From an uncultured Eubacteriales bacterium (GTDB taxonomy: Bacteria; Bacillota; Clostridia; Oscillospirales; Oscillospiraceae): 7,939 nucleotides of DNA. A program made the position numbers and the translations under genes. The notes under the pieces are model-generated. The model saw nothing but the letters and a program-made list of their open reading frames with translations, did not search any database and was not told the origin of the DNA. The stretch covers positions 1-7,939 of the forward strand of contig CATJWA010000205.1 of NCBI GenBank assembly GCA_949744025.1, in the 5' to 3' direction. Shown here in pieces: positions 1 through 5,192 of the stretch. The first letter of the stretch is position 1. Each line of letters starts with the position of its first letter.

Positions 1-57
1 GAACCAGTGACCCCCTGCTTGTAAGGCAGGTGCTCTAACCAGCTGAGCTATGCCCCC
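1..57 (-). tRNA. tRNA-Val (anticodon UAC), 3' part cut off by the window start
   Basis: Read on the minus strand, the 5' acceptor arm is GGGGGCA (57 down to 51), followed by TA and a D arm with GCTC/GAGC stems and an AGCTGGTTA loop. The anticodon arm is CCTGC-CTTACAA-GCAGG, a perfect 5-bp stem with a 7-base loop. Its anticodon is TAC, which decodes valine GUA/GUG. The variable region and the start of the T arm (ACTGG TTC) are visible, but the rest of the T arm, the 3' acceptor strand and any encoded CCA lie outside the window. The close match to the standard cloverleaf makes the call secure. Whether other tRNA genes follow cannot be seen. It has its own strong promoter immediately upstream. 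Confidence 0.95.
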
Positions 58-85
58 GCGGTGCCGTCTCAAACAGCGCCTAATC

Positions 86-114
86 ATTGTAGCAAAGCCG
101 GGCGGCATTGTCAA
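86..114 (-). promoter_or_regulatory. Near-consensus sigma-A promoter for the tRNA-Val gene
   Basis: On the minus strand there is a perfect -35 box TTGACA (114-109), a 17-base spacer and a -10 box TACAAT (91-86). Transcription would begin near 79, giving a leader of about 20 bases before the mature tRNA 5' end at 57. A strong promoter this close to a stable-RNA gene is what is expected. It also means the tRNA need not depend on read-through from the methyltransferase gene upstream. Confidence 0.85.
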
Positions 115-163
115 GGGAAATTTTCCTTTTTTTCCGATAAATTTTTTCCCGCGCGCCTCCCGC

Positions 164-901
164 TCAATGTCCCATATTCTCCGCCGTGACAAACAGCCTG
201 CCCGGCTGCTCGGGCAGAACCCTTTCCAGCACCTGAACATCACGAAAGCCGCCGTCCCGCAGCAGCGCGCAAAGCTTTTCGGGCTCGTGCGCGTACTCGA
301 CATGCTCCTCCGACTCGCGCCGCCACAGCCCGCCGCAGCGGCGGAAAATATCCATTCCGTAAAAAAGCGCGGCCTCGCCCTCGTCAAACTCCGCCCGCCA
401 CAAACACAGCAGGTCCTCGCTCTCGTCAACAAACACCTGCCCGTCCAGCGCGCGCAGGCGCTCCGGGGACTGAATGTCAAAGGCCAGCTTTCCCCCCGGC
501 TCAATGAAGAGGTGCAGCCGGCGCACGAGCTCGCCCAGCTCCTCCGCGGGGACGTAGTTCAGCGCGTCCAGACTGCAATACGCGCCCTCCACCGTGCCGT
601 ACAGGTCCAGCTCCGCGGCCTCCTGACACAAAAACATGGGCCGGACCCGGAAATTTCCCCCCTCCGCCTTTTCCTGGGCCAGGGCGAGCATTTCCTCCGA
701 CACGTCCACCCCTATGAGCTCATGCCCGCGCGCGGCGAGCATACATGCCAGCGTCCCCGTGCCGCAGCACAGGTCCAGCAGCGTCATGCGCTCCCGCCCC
801 GGCAGGGCGAGAGCGTTTTCGTAAAAATCCGCCAGCGCGGCGTATGGCACGTCGCCCGTGAGCAAATCGTAACAGCCGGCGAGCGGGCCGTAGGCGTTCA
901 T
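164..901 (-). CDS. Class I SAM-dependent methyltransferase, YqeM-like
   Basis: This 245-residue cytoplasmic protein has a Rossmann-type methyltransferase fold. It opens with a Y-x6-YD-x5-DVPY segment (residues 4-20), typical of the YqeM-like group. The SAM-binding motif I is LLDLCCGTGTLA (41-52). The acidic residue that contacts the SAM ribose is in GVDVS (64-68). A motif IV-like CSLDALNYV lies at 109-117 and the post-motif strand EPGGKLAFDI at 134-143. Length is normal for the group. The methyl acceptor is unknown: family members are often labelled DNA or small-molecule methyltransferases without proof, and no target-recognition domain is visible. The ATG at 901 overlaps the stop of the yerC-like gene (ATGA) and has GGAGAAGGA in front of it, so the two genes are probably translationally coupled. 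No canonical terminator follows before the tRNA promoter. Confidence 0.85.
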   Translation of the reverse strand: MNAYGPLAGCYDLLTGDVPYAALADFYENALALPGRERMTLLDLCCGTGTLACMLAARGHELIGVDVSEEMLALAQEKAEGGNFRVRPMFLCQEAAELDLYGTVEGAYCSLDALNYVPAEELGELVRRLHLFIEPGGKLAFDIQSPERLRALDGQVFVDESEDLLCLWRAEFDEGEAALFYGMDIFRRCGGLWRRESEEHVEYAHEPEKLCALLRDGGFRDVQVLERVLPEQPGRLFVTAENMGH

Positions 902-1197
902 TCCTTCTCCCCGCCGGACATGCGGTCAAAAACTATGGCGTAGCCGCCGTTGCCGTATTGCAGCGAGCGGTTTACGCGGCTTATCGTGGCGCTCGAGGCG
1001 CCGGTCTGCTCGAGTATGTCGTTATAGATAAGCCCCTTTTCCAGAAGCACAGCCACCTGATAGCGCTGCTCCATGGCCTGAAGCTCCGTCACGGTGCACA
1101 AATCATCAAAAAATTTCATGCACTCCTCCTCGGTTTTGAGCTGTAAAACAGCCTTGTACATGTCTATGTTGCGGGGTTTTTTGTTATGCTTGTTCAT
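898..1197 (-). CDS. yerC: YerC/YecD family TrpR-like DNA-binding regulator
   Basis: This 99-residue all-helical protein of the TrpR superfamily matches the short Firmicute YerC/YecD family in length and pattern. A conserved segment around residues 14-50 (YKAVLQLKTEEEC onward, then DLCT-x-TELQAMEQRYQVA) is followed by a helix-turn-helix at about 57-80 (IYNDILEQTGASSATISRVNRSL) and a short tail. Such proteins bind operator DNA, probably as dimers like TrpR. Comparative-genomic work has linked some Firmicute members to histidine genes, but nothing here shows the ligand. I chose the ATG at 1197 because AAGGAG then lies 7 bases upstream; a GTG at 1200 is in frame but would leave only 4 bases. It is the first gene of a two-gene unit with the overlapping methyltransferase. 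Confidence 0.88.
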   Translation of the reverse strand: MNKHNKKPRNIDMYKAVLQLKTEEECMKFFDDLCTVTELQAMEQRYQVAVLLEKGLIYNDILEQTGASSATISRVNRSLQYGNGGYAIVFDRMSGGEKE

Positions 1198-1239
1198 CAC
1201 GGTTCTCCTTCTTCGCCGCTTGTGTATTTCTTTTGTTAC

Positions 1240-1268
1240 ATTTTACACAGTTAAACCGGAAAAGTAAA
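1240..1268 (-). promoter_or_regulatory. Probable promoter for the yerC-methyltransferase unit
   Basis: On the minus strand a -10-like TAAAAT (1245-1240) follows a weak -35-like TTTACT by about 17 bases. That leaves a leader of roughly 35 bases before the yerC-like start. The -10 overlaps two tandem 7-base direct repeats (TGTAAAA, TGTAACA on the minus strand), which could hold a regulator site. The -35 is poor, so this is only a candidate, though it is the best minus-strand match in this gap. Confidence 0.45.
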
Positions 1269-1284
1269 GACCCATTTTTTCTTC

Positions 1285-1313
1285 TTGTAAATATCGCCGA
1301 AGTGATATATAAT
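1285..1313 (+). promoter_or_regulatory. Upstream sigma-A promoter of the nfeD-SPFH operon
   Basis: A -35 box TTGTAA (1285-1290), an exact 17-base spacer and a perfect -10 TATAAT (1308-1313) form a good housekeeping promoter pointing at the NfeD gene. Transcription would start near 1320, just upstream of the second, dyad-containing promoter. The arrangement suggests a basal promoter plus an inducible one. Confidence 0.6.
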
Positions 1314-1333
1314 AAAAGCAAAATAAAATGTTC

Positions 1334-1364
1334 TTGACATTCCACCTTGTGGAAGCTGTATTAT
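1334..1364 (+). promoter_or_regulatory. MerR-type promoter/operator: 19-base spacer filled by a perfect dyad
   Basis: A perfect -35 TTGACA (1334-1339) and a -10-like TATTAT (1359-1364) are separated by 19 bases, two more than optimal. The spacer begins at once with a perfect inverted repeat, TTCCAC-CTT-GTGGAA (1340-1354), leaving four bases before the -10. This is the geometry of promoters activated by MerR-family regulators, which bind a dyad inside an over-long spacer and untwist it. A 17-base alternative with -10 TGTATT (1357-1362) exists but is a weaker box. No MerR-type gene lies in the window, so the regulator is not identified. Confidence 0.6.
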
Positions 1365-1397
1365 CAACTCACAAAGGCATGAAAGGAGGAATCAGAC

Positions 1398-1898
1398 ATG
1401 CCGTTTACCGTCATACCAGCCGCCGTTATCTGGGGCGTGGAGGCTGTGCCGATGACCGTTGTCTGGGGCGCGGCGGCCGTTATCTTCATCGCGGTGGAGG
1501 CCGCGACGGTGGGGCTGGCCTCGATATGGTTCGCCATCGGCTCGGTCTGCGCGCTGATTGCCGCGATGCTCGGCGCGCCGCTGTGGCTGCAAATCATATG
1601 GTTTGTGCTTATCTCCGCGGTGACGCTTGTGCTCACGCGGCCGCTGGCCAAAAAGTATATCAACTCAAAAAGCGAAGCCACAAACGCCGACCGCATTATA
1701 GGCTCGTCCTGCCGCGTAACCGAACGGATAGACAACCTCTCGGCCACAGGGGCCGTGTCCGCCGACGGGAAAATCTGGACCGCGCGCACGCCGGACGGCT
1801 CGATTATCGAGCCGGGCGCCATCGTCCTCGTGCGGGAAATTCAGGGCGTAAAGCTCATTGTCAGCCTGCCGGACGCCGGCCGGGCCGAGGCTCCGTAA
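1398..1898 (+). CDS. NfeD-like membrane protein with C-terminal OB-fold domain
   Basis: This 166-residue integral membrane protein of the short NfeD type lacks the ClpP-like protease domain of long NfeD proteins. Residues about 19-80 are almost wholly hydrophobic and give three membrane segments (about 19-37, 41-58 and 63-80), ending at the basic RPLAKKY stop-transfer stretch. Residues about 98-156 form a small beta-rich OB-like domain with the family pattern: IGSSCRVTE early, a GKIWTAR strand near 124-130, and a final GVKLIV strand. The start is supported by AAAGGAGG 8 bases upstream of ATG 1398; an internal Met at 19 would drop the first 18 residues. NfeD proteins are the usual operon partners of SPFH proteins and are thought to interact with them in membrane microdomains, which the downstream gene fits. 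Confidence 0.85.
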   Translation: MPFTVIPAAVIWGVEAVPMTVVWGAAAVIFIAVEAATVGLASIWFAIGSVCALIAAMLGAPLWLQIIWFVLISAVTLVLTRPLAKKYINSKSEATNADRIIGSSCRVTERIDNLSATGAVSADGKIWTARTPDGSIIEPGAIVLVREIQGVKLIVSLPDAGRAEAP

Positions 1899-1972
1899 AC
1901 CGCTTAAAGGCCCGAGAGGGTTTTTATAGAACGGATTCTAAAATTCATTTTATTTGAGGGAGGTTTTCAAAA

Positions 1973-2926
1973 ATGCCTTATTACATCGCAGATTTTGCCG
2001 GGATGCTCGTTCCCATAATTCTCATCGTGATTGTCGTGATTATTCTGGTGAAGAACATCCGTCTGGTACAGCAGGCCAGGGCCTACGTCATCGAGCGCCT
2101 CGGCGCGTACAGCACCACCTGGACCGTGGGACTGCACTTCAAGATACCCTTTATTGAGAGGGTTGCCAAGGTTGTCTCGCTCAAGGAGCAGGTTGCCGAT
2201 TTCCCGCCGCAGCCGGTTATAACCAAGGACAATGTCACCATGCAGATTGACACCGTGGTATACTTCCAGATAACCGACCCGAAGCTGTACACCTACGGCA
2301 TCGAGCACCCCATGATAGCCATCGAAAACCTCTCCGCCACGACGCTGCGAAACATCATCGGCGACCTGGAGCTCGACCAGTGCCTGACCAGCCGCGACGT
2401 TATAAACACAAAGATGCGCTCCATTCTTGACGAGGCGACCGACCCCTGGGGCATCAAGGTCAACCGCGTCGAGCTGAAAAACATCCTGCCTCCCAAGGAA
2501 ATTCAGAACGCCATGGAGAAGCAGATGAAAGCCGAGCGCGAGCGCCGCGAGGCCATTTTGCGCGCCGAGGGCGAAAAGAAGTCCGCCATCCTCTCCGCCG
2601 AGGGCGAGAGGGAGGCCGCCGTTCTGCGCGCCGACGCCAAGAAGCAGCAGCAGATTCTTGAGGCCGAGGGCGAGGCGGAGGCCATCATAAAGGTCCAGAC
2701 CGCCACCGCGCAGGGTATTGAGCTTATCAACAAGGCCATGCCCTCCGACGCCGTGCTGAAGATTCGCGCGCTTGAGGCCTTTGCCGCCGCGGCAAACGGC
2801 AAGGCCACGAAGATAATCATACCCAGCGAGATTCAGAGCCTGGCGGGACTGGCCGCCGGCATCATCGAGACTGTCAGGGACCCCGCGGCCGAGGCCGCCA
2901 AAAGGACCTCCGCAGCACAGAAATAA
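1973..2926 (+). CDS. SPFH/Band-7 domain membrane protein (stomatin/QmcA-like)
   Basis: This 317-residue protein is anchored by one N-terminal membrane segment (residues about 11-27), followed by a Band-7/SPFH domain (about 33-185). Family landmarks are ARAYVIERLG (35-44), GLHFKIPFIERV (53-64), the TKDNVTMQIDTVVYFQI strand (84-100), and NIIGDLELDQCLTSRD (127-142). A long Glu/Ala/Lys-rich coiled coil follows (about 175-240), built of four 11-residue repeats. A conserved C-terminal part ends near the AGLAAG segment (291-296). Such proteins form ring- or cage-like membrane oligomers that organise membrane domains and can modulate membrane proteases; the exact role here is unknown. The start is clear: GGGAGG lies 9 bases before ATG 1973. 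The 74-base gap after the NfeD gene shows no convincing terminator, so the pair is taken as one operon, closed by the strong terminator at 2940-2970. Confidence 0.9.
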   Translation: MPYYIADFAGMLVPIILIVIVVIILVKNIRLVQQARAYVIERLGAYSTTWTVGLHFKIPFIERVAKVVSLKEQVADFPPQPVITKDNVTMQIDTVVYFQITDPKLYTYGIEHPMIAIENLSATTLRNIIGDLELDQCLTSRDVINTKMRSILDEATDPWGIKVNRVELKNILPPKEIQNAMEKQMKAERERREAILRAEGEKKSAILSAEGEREAAVLRADAKKQQQILEAEGEAEAIIKVQTATAQGIELINKAMPSDAVLKIRALEAFAAAANGKATKIIIPSEIQSLAGLAAGIIETVRDPAAEAAKRTSAAQK

Positions 2927-2939
2927 CCGGGCACAGCCG

Positions 2940-2970
2940 GCCCGTCCCGCGATTGCGGGGCGGGCTTTTT
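2940..2970 (+). terminator. Intrinsic terminator of the nfeD-SPFH operon
   Basis: GCCCGTCCCGC (2940-2950), loop GATT, then GCGGGGCGGGC (2955-2965) form an 11-bp GC-rich stem with one G-U pair, followed directly by five T residues. It begins 13 bases after the SPFH stop codon. It should insulate the following glycogen operon from this one. Confidence 0.92.
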
Positions 2971-3061
2971 GTGCTTTATGCCAAATCTGCTCCCCGGAAA
3001 AATATATAATGCCAAAATCGGGCAAATCCGACAAAAAAAGCTGTTATTTTCATAATTTGTA

Positions 3062-3070
3062 TGTTATAAT
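3062..3070 (+). promoter_or_regulatory. Extended -10 promoter for the glycogen operon
   Basis: TGTTATAAT is a perfect extended -10 (TG-n-TATAAT, with TATAAT at 3065-3070). The -35 region is weak (TGTTAT at 3042-3047 with 17-base spacing), which extended -10 promoters tolerate. A run of A residues at 3032-3039 and T-rich DNA upstream could act as an UP-like element. Transcription would start near 3077, giving a leader of about 80 bases before glgB. Confidence 0.7.
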
Positions 3071-3079
3071 AACCACAGA

Positions 3080-3132
3080 CAGCCGTAATGCGCCGCTTGC
3101 GCAGCGGCTGCATACATAAACCGCGGCAGCGG
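3080..3132 (+). promoter_or_regulatory. Structured glgB leader with competing hairpins
   Basis: Three pairings are possible in the predicted 5' leader. The first is GCCGCT (3092-3097) with AGCGGC (3103-3108), a 6-bp stem with a 5-base loop. The second is CAGCCG (3080-3085) with CGGCTG (3105-3110), a longer-range stem that cannot fully coexist with the first. The third uses a second copy of GCAGCGG (3126-3132), which repeats 3101-3107 and can also pair with 3093-3097. The structures lie just upstream of the ribosome binding site at 3143-3147. No known riboswitch or T-box was recognised, so a regulatory role is only possible. Confidence 0.35.
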
Positions 3133-3155
3133 AATATGCTATAGGAGTGGATAAT

Positions 3156-5192
3156 ATGAACTGGGCAGTATACACAGATAACGCCGCTATTGAGCGCTTT
3201 GTCTCAGGTGAGAGCCGCGACGCGTACAAATGCTTCGGCTGCCATTACATACCGCAGATGAACGCGCACCGCTTTACGGTCTGGGCGCCGAGGGCGGAAA
3301 AGGTGTCGCTCGTGGGCGACTTCAACGGATGGGACACAACCGCCTGTCCAATGCAGCGGCTTGATAACGGCGCGTGGACCGCCGTCATCGAGGGCGCGCA
3401 GCAGGGACAGATATACAAGTACGCTGTCACCGGCCGCTCCGGCTATACGGTATGGAAGGCCGACCCCTTCGCTTTCCACTGCGAGACCGGCCCGGCCACG
3501 GGCTCAAGAGTCTGGGACATCAGCGGCTTTGAGTGGACCGACGGGCAGTACATAAAATCGCGCGGGGAGCTTGACGTGTTCAACTCGCCGATGTCAATCT
3601 ACGAGATGCATATCGGCTCCTGGCGCAAGGATGAGGGCGTGGAATTCCCATGGTACCGCTCCGTAGCCGACGAGCTGGCCGAATACTGCACCGACATGGG
3701 CTACACGCATGTGGAGCTGCTGCCGGTGACGGAGTACCCCTACGAGGGCTCCTGGGGCTATCAGGTTACGGGCTACTTCGCCCCCACCAGCCGTTACGGC
3801 ACGCCGCAGGACTTCATGTATTTCGTCAACCGTCTGCACGAGTCCGGCATCGGCGTTATCATAGACTGGGTCCCCGCGCACTTCCCGCGCGACCAGCACG
3901 GACTGCCGATGTTCGACGGCACGCCGGTCTACGAGCGCGACGACCCCAAGATGGCCTCGCATCCGGACTGGGGCACGCTCATCTTCGACTACGACAAGCC
4001 CCACGTGCAGAGCTTCCTGCTGTCATCCGCGGCTATGTTCATAAAGGAATACCACATCGACGGGCTGCGCGTTGACGCGGTGTCGTCCATGCTGTACCTC
4101 AATTACGGGCGCGGCAACGATTTCACGCGCAACCGCGAGGGCGGGGACATCGACCTGGGCGCGATAGAGCTTTTGCAGCGGGTCAACTCCATGGCCGAGG
4201 AGCTCGGCGCGATAACCATAGCCGAGGAGAGCACCGCCTACCCCCTCGTCAGCGCCCCCGCGCGCGACGGCGGGCTGGGCTTCACCTTCAAGTGGGACAT
4301 GGGCTTTATGCACGACATGCTCGACTATCTCAACCTCAACCCCCTGTTCCGCCGCGGCAGCCACAACAGGCTGACCTTCTCGATGATGTACGCCTTCTCC
4401 GAGCATTTCGTGCTCGCCTTCTCCCACGACGAGGTGGTGCACGGCAAGAAGTCCATGGTGGACAAGATGTTCGGAGACTACGACCAGAAATTTGCCACGC
4501 TGCGCACGCTCTACGGCTTCCAGTACGCCCATCCCGGCAAAAAGCTCAACTTTATGGGCAGCGAGATTGGACAGTTCATCGAGTGGAACCCCAAGCGGGA
4601 AATCGACTGGTTCCTTACCAAGTACCCGCGCCACGCGGAGATACAGCGCTATGTGCGCGAGCTCAACCACTTCTACTCCGGCCACCCCGCCATGTACAGC
4701 CGTGACACCGGCTGGCACGGCTTCAAATGGCTGAACGTGGACGACCGCGACCGCAGCTCGATTGCCTTTATGCGCATGTCCGACGACGAGTACGTCGTCT
4801 GCGCGTGCAACTTCACTCCCATGAGCTGGGAGCTTCAGGCCGGACTGCCGGGCCCCGGCACGCTTACGCTGTGCCTTAACAGCGACGAATACCGCTTCGG
4901 CGGCACGGGTCAGGAGCTTGAAACCGTGCTGGAAAGCGAAAAGAAGCCCTTCCTCGAGTTCAAACACTCGGTTCTGCTTCAGCTTCCGCCGCTTTCAGCG
5001 CTGTATTACATCTTCACCCCCGGCGAGGAGGAGGAAGACGACGAGCCCGGCACGGAGCTCGAGGAACAGGACGGCATTGAGGCTGACCTGAACGAAACCG
5101 AAGCGGTTCAGGATGAAACCGAAGCTGTCCAGGACGAAATTGAAGCGGAAATTACTCAAGAGGAAGAAACCAAGGAGGAACAGGAACAATGA
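3156..5192 (+). CDS. glgB: 1,4-alpha-glucan branching enzyme with acidic C-terminal tail
   Basis: GlgB cuts alpha-1,4 chains and reattaches them as alpha-1,6 branches in cytoplasmic glycogen. The protein is 678 residues. A CBM48 domain (about 29-115, with FTVWAPRAEKVSLVGDFNGWD) precedes the GH13 barrel. Region I is DWVPAHF (237-243), with branching-enzyme hallmarks ELLPVTEYPYEGSWGYQ and SRYGTPQDFMYFV just before it. The nucleophile is Asp307 in GLRVDAVSSM, the acid/base Glu357 in TIAEEST, and the third catalytic Asp425 in FSHDEVVHGK. A beta-sandwich C domain ends near 621. The last 56 residues (623-678) are an unusual Glu/Asp-rich extension. ATG 3156 is preferred, with AGGAG 8 bases upstream; the in-frame GTG at 3147 overlaps that site. 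The stop overlaps the next start by 4 bases. Confidence 0.97.
   Translation: MNWAVYTDNAAIERFVSGESRDAYKCFGCHYIPQMNAHRFTVWAPRAEKVSLVGDFNGWDTTACPMQRLDNGAWTAVIEGAQQGQIYKYAVTGRSGYTVWKADPFAFHCETGPATGSRVWDISGFEWTDGQYIKSRGELDVFNSPMSIYEMHIGSWRKDEGVEFPWYRSVADELAEYCTDMGYTHVELLPVTEYPYEGSWGYQVTGYFAPTSRYGTPQDFMYFVNRLHESGIGVIIDWVPAHFPRDQHGLPMFDGTPVYERDDPKMASHPDWGTLIFDYDKPHVQSFLLSSAAMFIKEYHIDGLRVDAVSSMLYLNYGRGNDFTRNREGGDIDLGAIELLQRVNSMAEELGAITIAEESTAYPLVSAPARDGGLGFTFKWDMGFMHDMLDYLNLNPLFRRGSHNRLTFSMMYAFSEHFVLAFSHDEVVHGKKSMVDKMFGDYDQKFATLRTLYGFQYAHPGKKLNFMGSEIGQFIEWNPKREIDWFLTKYPRHAEIQRYVRELNHFYSGHPAMYSRDTGWHGFKWLNVDDRDRSSIAFMRMSDDEYVVCACNFTPMSWELQAGLPGPGTLTLCLNSDEYRFGGTGQELETVLESEKKPFLEFKHSVLLQLPPLSALYYIFTPGEEEEDDEPGTELEEQDGIEADLNETEAVQDETEAVQDEIEAEITQEEETKEEQEQ
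5094..5150 (+). repeat. Short 21-base tandem repeat in the glgB tail
   Basis: Two adjacent 21-base units (5094-5114 and 5115-5135), each encoding ETEAVQD, differ at three bases, all of them silent third-codon positions. A degenerate third copy starts at 5136 (EIEAE). The silent differences with identical peptides suggest either older duplication or selection on the acidic peptide. It lies inside the acidic C-terminal extension of the branching enzyme. Confidence 0.7.

Noticed and set aside
115..150. A/T-rich stretch with GGGAAA and TTTCCC ends downstream of the methyltransferase stop, considered as a terminator
   Set aside because: The arms either leave almost no loop or need a loop of more than 20 bases, and no stable GC stem precedes a T run on the minus strand.
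50..943. 297-codon plus-strand frame opposite the methyltransferase
   Set aside because: It begins inside the tRNA gene and gives Arg/Gln/Pro-rich sequence without motifs. The minus-strand methyltransferase has clear SAM-binding motifs and a coupled start.
1911..1925. Short CCC-GAGA-GGG stem followed by five T residues between the NfeD and SPFH genes
   Set aside because: A 3-bp stem is too weak for an intrinsic terminator. At most it may slightly lower read-through, so the two genes are still treated as one operon.
3005..3010. A second TATAAT upstream of glgB as a promoter
   Set aside because: No -35-like box at a suitable distance and no TGn extension; the element at 3062-3070 is far better.
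1967..3034. 355-codon open frame on the minus strand opposite the SPFH gene
   Set aside because: It runs through the intrinsic terminator and has Gly/Leu-rich repetitive sequence with no family resemblance. The plus-strand SPFH protein explains the region.
3147..3155. Upstream GTG start for glgB at 3147
   Set aside because: The GTG overlaps the ribosome binding site AGGAG (3143-3147), leaving no room for initiation. ATG 3156 has ideal spacing.
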